NCBI RefSeq assembly: GCF_047675955.1
Contig: NW_027327424.1
Span: 124,001 to 188,000, forward strand
Reading direction: 5' to 3'
Length of the DNA: 64,000 nucleotides
DNA from: Chlorocebus sabaeus
Lineage: Eukaryota; Chordata; Mammalia; Primates; Cercopithecidae
How positions within the stretch are numbered: position 1 is the stretch's first letter; every line of letters starts with the position of its first letter. The notes below the pieces were generated by a model that was not told the DNA's origin, did no database searches, and saw only the letters and a program-made list of their open reading frames with translations. Positions 37,648 to 49,687 of this stretch are shown in pieces. Both the position numbers and the translations under genes were made by a program.

Positions 37648-39539
37648 AAGCTTTCTGAGAAACTGCTCTGTGTTCTGTGAATTCATCTCACAGAGTTACA
37701 TCTTTCCCTTCAAGAAGCCTTTCGCTAAGGCTGTTCTTGTGGAATTGGCAAAGGGATATTTGGAAGCCCATAGAGGGCTATGGTGAAAAAGGAAATATCT
37801 TCCGTTCAAAACTGGAAAGAAGCTTTCTGAGAAACTGCTCTGTGTTCTGTGAATTCATCTCACAGAGTTACATCTTTCCCTTCAAGAAGCCTTTCGCTAA
37901 GGCTGTTCTTGTGGAATTGGCAAAGGGATATTTGGAAGCCCATAGAGGTCTATGGTGAAAAAGGAAATATCTTCCGTTCAAAACTGGAAAGAAGTTTTCT
38001 GAGAAACTGCTCTGTGTTCTGTGAATTCATCTCACAGAGTTACATCTTTCCCTTCAAGAAGCCTTTCGCTAAGGCTGTTCTTGTGGAATTGGCAAAGGGA
38101 TATTTGGAAGCCCATAGAGGGCTATGGTGAAAAAGGAAATATCTTCCGTTCAAAACTGGAAAGAAGCTTTCTGAGAAACTGCTCTGTGTTCTGTGAATTC
38201 ATCTCACAGAGTTACATCTTTCCCTTCAAGAAGCCTTTCGCTAAGGCTGTTCTTGTGGAATTGGCAAAGGGATATTTGGAAGCCCATAGACGGCTATGTT
38301 GAAAAAGGAAATATCTTCCGTTCAAAACTGGAAAGAAGCTTTCTGAGAAACTGCTCTGTGTTCTGTGAATTCATCTCACAGAGTTACATCTTTCCCTTCA
38401 AGAAGCCTTTCGCTAAGGCTGTTCTTGTGGAATTGGCAAAGGGATATTTGGAAGCCCATAGAGGGCTATGGTGAAAAAGGAAATATCTTCCGTTCAAAAC
38501 TGGAAAGAAGCTTTCTGAGAAACTGCTCTGTGTTCTGTTAATTCATCTCACAGAGTTACATCTTTCCCTTCAAGAAGCCTTTCGCTAAGGCTGTTCTTGT
38601 GGAATTGGCAAAGGGATATTTGGAAGCCCATAGAGGGCTATGGTGAAAAAGGAAATATCTTCCGTTCAAAACTGGAAAGAAGCTTTCTGAGAAACTGCTC
38701 TGTGTTCTGTGAATTCATCTCACAGAGTTACATCTTTCCCTTCAAGAAGCCTTTCGCTAAGGCTGTTCTTGTGGAATTGGCAAAGGGATATTTGGAAGCC
38801 CATAGAGGGCTATGGTGAAAAAGGAAATATCTTCCGTTCAAAACTGGAAAGAAGCTTTCTGAGAAACTGCTCTGTGTTCTGTGAATACATCTCACAGAGT
38901 TACAACTTTCCCTTCAAGAAGCCTTTCGCTAAGGCTGTTCTTGTGGAATTGGCAAAGGGATTTTTGGAAGCCCATAGAGGCCTATGGTGGAAAAGGAAAT
39001 ATCTTCCTTTCAAAATTGGAAAGAAGCTTTCTGAGAAACTGCTCTGTGTTCTGTGAATTCATCTCACAGAGTTACATCTTTCCCTTCAAGAAGCCTTTCG
39101 CTAAGGCTGTTCTTGTGGAATTGGCAAAGGGATATTTGGAAGCCCATAGAGGGCTATGGTGAGAAAGGAAATATCTTCCGTTCAAAACTGGAAAGAAACT
39201 TTCTGAGAAACTGCTCTGTGTTCTGTTAATTCATCTCACAGAGTTACATCTTTCCCTTTAAGAAGCCTTTCGCTAAGGCTGTTCTTGTGGAATTGGCAAA
39301 GGGATATTTGGAAGCCCATAGAGGGCTATGGTGAAAAAGGAAATATCTTCCGTTCAAAACTGGAGAGAAGCTTTCTGAGAAACTGCTCTGTGTTCTGTGA
39401 ATTCATCTCACAGAGTTACATCTTTCCCTTCAAGAAGCCTTTCGCTAAGGCTGTTCTTGTGGAATTGGCAAAGGGATATTTGGAAGCCCATAGAGGCCTA
39501 TGGTGAAAAAGGAAATATCTTCCTTTCAAAACTGGAAAG
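37648..39539 (+). repeat. Linker E, copy 1 (11-mer) with an A-type tail
   Basis: Eleven monomers. Monomer 3 has lost HindIII (agaagttttctgag near 37991), then come gacggctatgttg, tgaatacatctc with tacaactttccc (near 38883) and gggatttttgg. Monomers 10-11 (from 39196) instead carry the A signature: gaaactttctg, ccctttaag, then cttcctttc. This copy is therefore E1-9 joined to A10-11 before K copy 3. Later E copies have a different tail. Confidence 0.83.
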
Positions 39540-42500
39540 AAGCTTTCTGAGAAACTGTTCTGTGTTCTGTGAATTCATCTCACAGAGTTACATCTTTCCC
39601 TTCAAGAAGCCTTTCGCTAAGGCTGCTCTTGTGGAATAGGCAATGGGATATTTGGAAGCCCATAGAGGGCTATGGTGAAAAAAGAAATATCTTCCGTTCA
39701 AAACTGGAAAGAAGCTTTCTGAGAAACTGCTCTGTGTTCTGTGAATTCATCTCACAGAGTTACATCTTTCCCTTCAAGAAGCCTTTCGCTAAGGCTGTTC
39801 TTGTGGAATTGGCAAAGAGATATTTGGAAGCCCATAGAGGGCTATGGTGAAAAAGGAAATATCTTCCGTTCAAAACTGGAAAGAAGCTTTCTGAGAAACT
39901 GCTCTGTGTTCTGTGAATTCATCTCACAGAGTTACATCTTTCCCTTCAAGAAGCCTTTAGCTAAGGCTGTTCTTGTGGAATTGGCAAAGCGATATTTGGA
40001 AGCCCATAGAGGGCTACGGTGAAAAAGGAAATATCTTCCGTTCAAAACTGGAAAGAAGCTTTCTGAGAAACTGCTCTGTGTTCCGTTAATTCATCTCACA
40101 GAGTTACATCTTTCCCTTCAAGAAGCCTTTCGCTAAGGCTGTTCTTGTGGAATTGGCAAAGCGATATTTGGAAGCCCATAGAGGGCTACGGTGAAAAAGG
40201 AAATATCTTCCGTTCAAAACTGGAAAGAAGCTTTCTGAGAAACTGCTCTGTGTTCCGTTAATTCATCTCACAGAGTTACATCTTTCCCTTCAAGAAGCCT
40301 TTCGCTAAGGCTGTTCTTGTGGAATTGGCAAAGGGATATTTGGAAGCCCATAGAGGGCTATGGTGAAAAAGGAAATATCTTCCGTTCAAAACTGGAAAGA
40401 AGCTTTCTGAGAAACTGCTCTGTGTTCTGTGAATTCATCTCACAGAGTTACATCTTTCCCTTCAAGAAGCCTTTCGCTAAGGCTGTTCTTGTGGAATTGG
40501 CAAAGCGATATTTGGAAGCCCATAGAGGGCTATGGTGAAAAAGGAAATATCTTCCGTTCAAAACTGGAAAGAAGCTTTCTGAGAAACTGCTCTGTGTTCT
40601 GTGAATTCATCTCACAGAGTTACATCTTTCCCTTCAAGAAGCCTTTCGCTAAGGCTGTTCTTGTGGAATTGGCAAAGGGATATTTGGAAGCCCATAGAGG
40701 ACTATGGTGAAAAAGGAAATATCTTCCGTTCAAAACTGGAAAGAAGCTTTCTGAGAAACTGCTCTGTGTTCTGTTAATTCATCTCACAGAGTTACATCTT
40801 TCCCTTCAAGAAGCCTTTCCCTAAGGCTGTTCTTGTGGAATTGGCAAAGGGATATTTGGAAGCCCATAGAGGCCTACGGTGAAAAAGGAAATATCTTCCG
40901 TTCAAAACTGGAAAGAAGCTTTCTGAGAAACTGCTCTGTGTTCTGTGAATTCATCTCACAGAGTTACATCTTTCCCTTCAAGAAGCCTTTCGCTAAGGCT
41001 GTTCTTGTGGAATTGGCAATGGGATATTTGGAAGCCCATAGAGGCCTATGGTGGAAAAGGAAATATCTTCCGTTCAAAACTGGAAAGAAGCTTTCTGAGA
41101 AACTGCTCTGTGTTCTGTTAATTCATCTCACAGAGTTACATCTTTCCCTTCAAGAAGCCTTTCGCTAAGGCTGTTCTTGTGGAATTGGCAAAGGGATATT
41201 TGGAAGCCCATAGAGGGCTATGGTGAGAAAGGAAATATCTTCCGTTCAAAACTGGAGAGAAGCTTTCTGAGAAACTGCTCTGTGTTCTGTTAATTCATCT
41301 CACAGAGTTACATCTTTCCCTTCAAGAAGCCTTTCGCTAAGGCTGTTCTTGTGGAATTGGCAAAGGGATATTTGGAAGCCCATAGAGGGCTATGGTGAAA
41401 AAGGAAATATCTTCCGTTCAAAACTGGAAAGAAGCTTTCTGAGAAACTGCTCTGTGTTCTGTGAATTCATCTCACAGAGTTACATCTTTCCCTTCAAGAA
41501 GCCTTTCGCTAAGGCTGTTCTTGTGGAATTGGCAAAGGGATATTTGGAAGCCCATAGAGGGCTATGGTGAAAAAGGAAATATCTTCCGTTCAAAACTGGA
41601 AAGAAGCTTTCTGAGAAACTGCTCTGTGTTCTGTTAATTCATCTCACAGAGTTACATCTATCCCTTCAAGAAGCCTTTCGCTAAGGCTGTTCTTGTGGAA
41701 TTGGCAAAGGGATATTTGGAAGCCCATAGAGGGCTATGGTGAAAAAGGAAATATCTTCCGTTCAAAACTGGAAAGAAGCTTTCTGAGAAACTGCTCTGTG
41801 TTCTGTGAATTCATCTCCAAGAGTTACATTTTTCCCTTCAAGAAGCCTTTCGCTAAGGCTGTTCTTGTGGAATTGGCAAAGGGATATTTGGAAGCCCATA
41901 GAGGACTATTGTGAAAAAGGAAATATCTTCCGTTCAAAACTGGAAAGAAGCTTTCTGAGAAACTGTTCTGTGTTCTGTTAATTCATCTCACAGAGTTACA
42001 TCTTTCCCTTCAAGAAGCCTTTCGCTACGGCTGTTCTTGTGGAATTGGCAAAGGGATATTTGGAAGCCCATAGAGGGCTATGGTGAAAAAGGAAATATCT
42101 TCCGTTCAAAACTGGAAAGAAGCTTTCTGAGAAACTGCTCTGTGTTCTGTGAATTCATCTCACAGAGTTACATCTTTCCCTTCAAGAAGCCTTTCGCTAA
42201 GGCTGTTCTTGTGGAATTGGCAAAGGGATATTTGGAAGCCCATAGAGGGCTATGGTGAAAAAGGAAATATCTTCCGTTCAAAACTGGAAAGAAGCTTTCT
42301 GAGAAACTGCTCTGTGTTCTGTGAATTCATCTCACAGAGTTACATCTTTCCCTTCAAGAAGCCTTTCGTTAAGGCTGTTCTTGTGGAATTGGCAAAGGGA
42401 TATTTGGAAGCCCATAGAGGACTATGGTGAAAAAGGAAATATCTTCCGTTCAAAACTGGGAAGAAGCTTTCTGAGAAACTGTTCTGTGTTCTGTTAATTC

Positions 42501-44699
42501 ATCTCACAGAGTTACATCTTTCCCTTCAAGAAGCCTTTCGCTAAGGCTGTTCTTGTGGAATTGGCAAAGGGATATTTGGAAGCCCATAGAGGCCTATGGT
42601 GAAAAAGGAAATATCTTCCTTTCAAAACTGGAAAGAAGCTTTCTGAGAAACTGCTCTGTGTTCCGTTAATTCATCTCACAGAGTTACATCTTTCCATTCA
42701 ATAAGCCTTTCGCTAAGGCTGTTCTTGTGGAATTGGCAAAGGGATATTTGGAAGCCCATAGAGGGCTATGGTGAAAAAGGAAATATCTTCCGTGCAAAAC
42801 TGGAAAGAAGCTTTCTGAGAAACTGCTCTGTGTTCTGTGAATTCATCTCACAGAGTTACATCTTTCCCTTCAAGAAGCCTTTCGCTAAGGCTGTTCTTGT
42901 GGAATTGGCAATGGGATATTTGGAAGCCCATAGAGGCCTATGGTGGAAAAGGAAATATCTTCCGTTCAAAACTGGAAAGAAGCTTTCTGAGAAACTGCTC
43001 TGTGTTCTGTTAATTCATCTCACAGAGTTACATCTTTCCCTTCAAGAAGCCTTTCGCTAAGGCTGTTCTTGTGGAATTGGCAAAGGGATATTTGGAAACC
43101 CATAGAGGGCTATGGTGAGAAAGGAAATATCTTCCGTTCAAAACTGGAGAGAAGCTTTCTGAGAAACTGCTCTGTGTTCTGTTAATTCATCTCACAGAGT
43201 TACATCTTTCCCTTCAAGAAGCGTTTCGCTAAGGCTGTTCTTGTGGAATTGGCAAAGGGATATTTGGAAGCCCATAGAGGGCTATGGTGAAAAAGGAAAT
43301 ATCTTCCGTTCAAAACTGGAAAGAAGCTTTCTGAGAAACTGCTCTGTGTTCTGTGAATTCATCTCACAGAGTTACATCTTTCCCTTCAAGAAGCCTTGCG
43401 CTAAGGCTGTTCTTGTGGAATTGGCAAAGGGATATTTGGAAGCCCATAGAGGGCTATGGTGAAAAAGGAAATATCTTCCGTTCAAAACTGGAAAGAAGCT
43501 TTCTGAGAAACTGCTCTGTGTTCTGTTAATTCATCTCACAGAGTTACATCTATCACTTCAAGAAGCCTTTCGCTAAGGCTGTTCTTGTGGAATTGGCAAA
43601 GGGATATTTGGAAGCCCATAGAGGGCTATGGTGAAAAAGGAAATATCTTCCGTTCAAAACTGGAAAGAAGCTTTCTGAGAAACTGCTCTGTGTTCTGTGA
43701 ATTCATCTCCAAGAGTTACATTTTTCCCTTCAAGAAGCCTTTCGCTAAGGCTGTTCTTGTGGAATTGGCAAAGGGATATTTGGAAGCCCATAGAGGACTA
43801 TTGTGAAAAAGGAAATATCTTCCGTTCAAAACTGGAAAGAAGCTTTCTGAGAAACTGTTCTGTGTTCTGTTAATTCATCTCACAGAGTTACATCTTTCCC
43901 TTCAAGAAGCCTTTCGCTAAGGCTGTTCTTGTGGAATTGGCAAAGGGATATTTGGAAGCCCATAGAGGGCTATGGTGAAAAAGGAAATATCTTCCGTTCA
44001 AAACTGGAAAGAAGCTTTCTGAGAAACTGCTCTGTGTTCTGTGAATTCATCTCACAGAGTTACATCTTTCCCTTCTAGAAGCCTTTCGCTAAAGCTGTTC
44101 TTGTGGAATTGGCAAAGGGATATTTGGAAGCCCATAGAGGGCTATGGAGAAAAAGGAAATATCTTCCGTTCAAAACTGGAAAGAAGCTTTCTGAGAAACT
44201 GCTCTGTGTTCTGTGAATTCATCTCACAGAGTTACATCTTTCCCTTCAAGAAGCCTTTCGTTAAGGCTGTTCTTGTGGAATTGGCAAAGGGATATTTGGA
44301 AGCCCATAGAGGACTATGGTGAAAAAGGAAATATCTTCCGTTCAAAACTGGGAAGAAGCTTTCTGAGAAACTGTTCTGTGTTCTGTTAATTCATCTCACA
44401 GAGTTACATCTTTCCCTTCAAGAAGCCTTTCGCTAAGGCTGTTCTTGTGGAATTGGCAAAGGGATATTTGGAAGCCCATAGAGGCCTATGGTGAAAAAGG
44501 AAATATCTTCCTTTCAAAACTGGAAAGAAGCTTTCTGAGAAACTGCTCTGTGTTCTGTGAATTCATCTCACAGAATTACATCTTTCCCTTCAAGAAGCCT
44601 TTCGCTAAGGCTGTTCTTGTGGAATTGGCAAAGCGATATTTGGAAGCCCATAGAGGGCTACGGTGAAAAAGGAAATACCTTCCGTTCAAAACTGGAAAG
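39540..44699 (+). repeat. Module K, complete copy 3 (30-mer)
   Basis: Matches copy 2 at offset 7052 (41 monomers), from the marker at 39634 to aaataccttcc at 44673. Private changes include cctttccctaagg near 40818, ccgtgcaaaac near 42791, agccttgcgc near 43394, ccttctagaag near 44071 and ctatggagaaaa near 44141. The last breaks both the pJ-alpha motif and the usual stop in the short open frame. Confidence 0.86.
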
Positions 44700-46591
44700 A
44701 AGCTTTCTGAGAAACTGCTCTGTGTTCTGTGAATTCATCTCACAGAGTTACATCTTTCCCTTCAAGAAGCCTTTCGCTAAGGCTGTTCTTGTGGAATTGG
44801 CAAAGGGATATTTGGAAGCCCATAGAGGGCTATGGTGAAAAAGGAAATATCTTCCGTTCAAAACTGGAAAGAAGCTTTCTGAGAAACTGCTCTGTGTTCT
44901 GTGAATTCATCTCACAGAGTTACATCTTTCCCTTCAAGAAGCCTTTCGCTAAGGCTGTTCTTGTGGAATTGGCAAAGGGATATTTGGAAGCCCATAGAGG
45001 TCTATGGTGAAAAAGGAAATATCTTCCGTTCAAAACTGGAAAGAAGTTTTCTGAGAAACTGCTCTGTGTTCTGTGAATTCATCTCACAGAGTTACATCTT
45101 TCCCTTCAAGAAGCCTTTCGCTAAGGCTGTTCTTGTGGAATTGGCAAAGGGATATTTGGAAGCCCATAGAGGGCTATGGTGAAAAAGGAAATATCTTCCG
45201 TTCAAAACTGGAAAGAAGCTTTCTGAGAAACTGCTCTGTGTTCTGTGAATTCATCTCACAGAGTTACATCTTTCCCTTCAAGAAGCCTTTCGCTAAGGCT
45301 GTTCTTGTGGAATTGGCAAAGGGATATTTGGAAGCCCATAGACGGCTATGTTGAAAAAGGAAATATCTTCCGTTCAAAACTGGAAAGAAGCTTTCTGAGA
45401 AACTGCTCTGTGTTCTGTGAATTCATCTCACAGAGTTACATCTTTCCCTACAAGAAGCCTTTCGCTAAGGCTGTTCTTGTGGAATTGGCAAAGGGATATT
45501 TGGAAGCCCATAGAGGGCTATGGTGAAAAAGGAAATATCTTCCGTTCAAAACTGGAAAGAAGCTTTCTGAGAAACTGCTCTGTGTTCTGTTAATTCATCT
45601 CACAGAGTTACATCATTCCCTTCAAGAAGCCTTTCGCTAAGGCTGTTCTTGTGGAATTGGCAAAAGGATATTTGGAAGCCCATAGAGGGCTATGGTGAAA
45701 AAGGAAATATCTTCCATTCAAAACTGGAAAGAAGCTTTCTGAGAAACTGCTCTGTGTTCTGTGAATTCATCTCACAGAGTTACATCTTTCCCTTCAAGAA
45801 GCCTTTCGCTAAGGCTGTTCTTGTGGAATTGGCAAAGGGATATTTGGAAGCCCATAGAGGGCTATGGTGAAAAAGGAAATATCTTCCGTTCAAAACTGGA
45901 AAGAAGCTTTCTGAGAAACTGCTCTGTGTTCTGTGAATACATCTCACAGAGTTACAACTTTCCCTTCAAGAAGCCTTTCGCTAAGGCTGTTCTTGTGGAA
46001 TTGGCAAAGGGATTTTTGGAAGCCCATAGAGGCCTATGGTGGAAAAGGAAATATCTTCCTTTCAAAATTGGAAAGAAGCTTTCTGAGAAACTGCTCTGTG
46101 TTCTGTGAATTCATCTCACAGAGTTACATCTTTCCCTTCAAGAAGCCTTTCGCTAAGGCTGTTCTTGTGGAATTGGCAAAGGGATATTTGGAAGCCCATA
46201 GAGGGCTATGGTGAGAAAGGAAATATCTTCCGTTCAAAACTGGAAAGAAGCTTTCTGAGAAACTGCTCTGTGTTCTGTTAATTCATCTCACAGAGTTACA
46301 TCTTTCCCTTCAAGAAGCCTTTCGCTAAGGCTGTTCTTGTGGAATTGGCAAAGGGATATTTGGAAGCCCATAGAGGGCTATGGTGAAAAAGGAAATATCT
46401 TCCGTTCAAAACTGGAAAGAAGCTTTCTGAGAAACTGCTCTGTGTTCTGTGAATTCATCTCACAGAGTTACATCTTTCCCTTCAAGAAGCCTTTCGCTAA
46501 GGCTGTTCTTGTGGAATTGGCAAAGGGATATTTGGAAGCCCATAGAGGGCTATGGTGAAAAAGGAAATATCTTCCGTTCAAAACTGGAAAG
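44700..46591 (+). repeat. Linker E, copy 2 (11-mer)
   Basis: Matches E copy 1 at offset 7052 for monomers 1-9 (HindIII loss at 45043; tgaatacatctc near 45935), then differs. Monomer 10 has an intact HindIII site and ccctt caag, not the A-type ending. A cccta caagaag change near 45447 is shared only with E copy 3. Confidence 0.85.
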
Positions 46592-47795
46592 AAGCTTTCT
46601 GAGAAACTGCTCTGTGTTCTGTGAATTCATCTCCAAGAGTTACATTTTTCCCTTCAAGAAGCCTTTCGCTGAGGCTGTTCTTGTGGAATTGGCATAGGGA
46701 TATTTGGAAACCCATAGAGGGCTATGGTGAGAAAGGAAATATCTTCCGTTCAAAACTGGAGAGAAGCTTTCTGAGAAACTGCTCTGTGTTCTGTTAATTC
46801 ATCTCACAGAGTTACATCTTTCCCTTCAAGAAGCGTTTCGCTAAGGCTGTTCTTGTGGAATTGGCAAAGGGATATTTGGAAGCCCATAGAGGGCTATGGT
46901 GAAAAAGGAAATATCTTCCGTTCAAAACTGGAAAGAAGCTTTCTGAGAAACTGCTCTGTGTTCTGTGAATTCATCTCACAGAGTTACATCTTTCCCTTCA
47001 AGAAGCCTTTCGCTAAGGCTGTTCTTGTGGAATTGGCAAAGGGATATTTGGAAGCCCATAGAGGGCTATGGTGAAAAAGGAAATATCTTCCGTTCAAAAC
47101 TGGAAAGAAGCTTTCTGAGAAACTGCTCTGTGTTCTGTTAATTCATCTCACAGAGTTACATCTATCACTTCAAGAAGCCTTTCGCTAAGGCTGTTCTTGT
47201 GGAATTGGCAAAGGGATATTTGGAAGCCCATAGAGGGCTATGGTGAAAAAGGAAATATCTTCCGTTCAAAACTGGAAAGAAGCTTTCTGAGAAACTGCTC
47301 TGTGTTCTGTGAATTCATCTCCAAGAGTTACATTTTTCCCTTCAAGAAGCCTTTCGCTAAGGCTGTTCTTGTGCAATTGGCAAAGGGATATTTGGAAGCC
47401 CATAGAGGACTATTGTGAAAAAGGAAATATCTTCCGTTCAAAACTGGAAAGAAGCTTTCTGAGAAACTGTTCTGTGTTCTGTTAATTCATCTCACAGAGT
47501 TACATCTTTCCCTTCAAGAAGCCTTTCGCTAAGGCTGTTCTTGTGGAATTGGCAAAGGGATATTTGGAAGCCCATAGAGGCCTATGGTGAAAAAGGAAAT
47601 ATCTTCCTTTCAAAACTGGAAAGAAGCTTTCTGAGAAACTGCTCTGTGTTCTGTGAATTCATCTCACAGAATTACATCTTTCCCTTCAAGAAGCCTTTCG
47701 CTAAGGCTGTTCTTGTGGAATTGGCAAAGCGATATTTGGAAGCCCATAGAGGGCTACGGTGAAAAAGGAAATACCTTCCGTTCAAAACTGGAAAG
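46592..47795 (+). repeat. Truncated module K, copy 4 (7 monomers)
   Basis: A chimeric first monomer (46592-46763) has a left half like K monomer 14 (tctccaagag, tacatttttccc) and a right half like K monomer 21 (ggaaacccatag, ggtgagaaagg). K22-25 follow (offset 3612 from copy 3), then a unit merging K26 with K29, then K30 with aaataccttcc (47769, offset 3096). About 21 leading monomers and three internal ones are missing relative to a full K. Confidence 0.8.
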
Positions 47796-49687
47796 AAGCT
47801 TTCTGAGAAACTGCTCTGTGTTCTGTGAATTCATCTCACAGAGTTACATCTTTCCCTTCAAGAAGCCTTTCGCTAAGGCTGTTCTTGTGGAATTGGCAAA
47901 GGGATATTTGGAAGCCCATAGAGGGCTATGGTGAAAAAGGAAATATCTTCCGTTCAAAACTGGAAAGAAGCTTTCTGAGAAACTGCTCTGTGTTCTGTGA
48001 ATTCATCTCACAGAGTTACATCTTTCCCTTCAAGAAGCCTTTCGCTAAGGCTGTTCTTGTGGAATTGGCAAAGGGATATTTGGAAGCCCATAGAGGTCTA
48101 TGGTGAAAAAGGAAATATCTTCCGTTCAAAACTGGAAAGAAGCTTTCTGAGAAACTGCTCTGTGTTCTGTGAATTCATCTCACAGAGTTACATCTTTCCC
48201 TTCAAGAAGCCTTTCGCTAAGGCTGTTCTTGTGGAATTGGCAAAGGGATATTTGGAAGCCCATAGACGGCTATGTTGAAAAAGGAAATATCTTCCGTTCA
48301 AAACTGGAAAGAAGCTTTCTGAGAAACTGCTCTGTGTTCTGTGAATTCATCTCACAGAGTTACATCTTTCCCTTCAAGAAGCCTTTCGCTAAGGCTGTTC
48401 TTGTGGAATTGGCAAAGGGATATTTGGAAGCCCATAGACGGCTATGTTGAAAAAGGAAATATCTTCCGTTCAAAACTGGAAAGAAGCTTTCTGAGAAACT
48501 GCTCTGTGTTCTGTGAATTCATCTCACAGAGTTACATCTTTCCCTACAAGAAGCCTTTCGCTAAGGCTGTTCTTGTGGAATTGGCAAAGGGATATTTGGA
48601 AGCCCATAGAGGGCTATGGTGAAAAAGGAAATATCTTCCGTTCAAAACTGGAAAGAAGCTTTCTGAGAAACTGCTCTGTGTTCTGTTAATTCATCTCACA
48701 GAGTTACATCTTTCCCTTCAAGAAGCCTTTCGCTAAGGCTGTTCTTGTGGAATTGGCAAAAGGATATTTGGAAGCCCATAGAGGGCTATGGTGAAAAAGG
48801 AAATATCTTCCATTCAAAACTGGAAAGAAGCTTTCTGAGAAACTGCTCTGTGTTCTGTGAATTCATCTCACAGAGTTACATCTTTCCCTTCAAGAAGCCT
48901 TTCGCTAAGGCTGTTCTTGTGGAATTGGCAAAGGGATATTTGGAAGCCCATAGAGGGCTATGGTGAAAAAGGAAATATCTTCCGTTCAAAACTGGAAAGA
49001 AGCTTTCTGAGAAACTGCTCTGTGTTCTGTGAATACATCTCACAGAGTTACAACTTTCCCTTCAAGAAGCCTTTCGCTAAGGCTGTTCTTGTGGAATTGG
49101 CAAAGGGATTTTTGGAAGCCCATAGAGGCCTATGGTGGAAAAGGAAATATCTTCCTTTCAAAATTGGAAAGAAGCTTTCTGAGAAACTGCTCTGTGTTCT
49201 GTGAATTCATCTCACAGAGTTACATCTTTCCCTTCAAGAAGCCTTTCGCTAAGGCTGTTCTTGTGGAATTGGCAAAGGGATATTTGGAAGCCCATAGAGG
49301 GCTATGGTGAGAAAGGAAATATCTTCCGTTCAAAACTGGAAAGAAGCTTTCTGAGAAACTGCTCTGTGTTCTGTTAATTCATCTCACAGAGTTACATCTT
49401 TCCCTTCAAGAAGCCTTTCGCTAAGGCTGTTCTTGTGGAATTGGCAAAGGGATATTTGGAAGCCCATAGAGGGCTATGGTGAAAAAGGAAATATCTTCCG
49501 TTCAAAACTGGAAAGAAGCTTTCTGAGAAACTGCTCTGTGTTCTGTGAATTCATCTCACAGAGTTACATCTTTCCCTTCAAGAAGCCTTTCGCTAAGGCT
49601 GTTCTTGTGGAATTGGCAAAGGGATATTTGGAAGCCCATAGAGGGCTATGGTGAAAAAGGAAATATCTTCCGTTCAAAACTGGAAAG
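47796..49687 (+). repeat. Linker E, copy 3 (11-mer)
   Basis: Matches E copy 2 at offset 3096, sharing its private cccta caagaag, ggcaaaaggata and cttccattc changes, so the two are recent relatives. It differs by carrying two successive gacggctatgttg monomers and by having HindIII at monomer 3. Confidence 0.84.
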
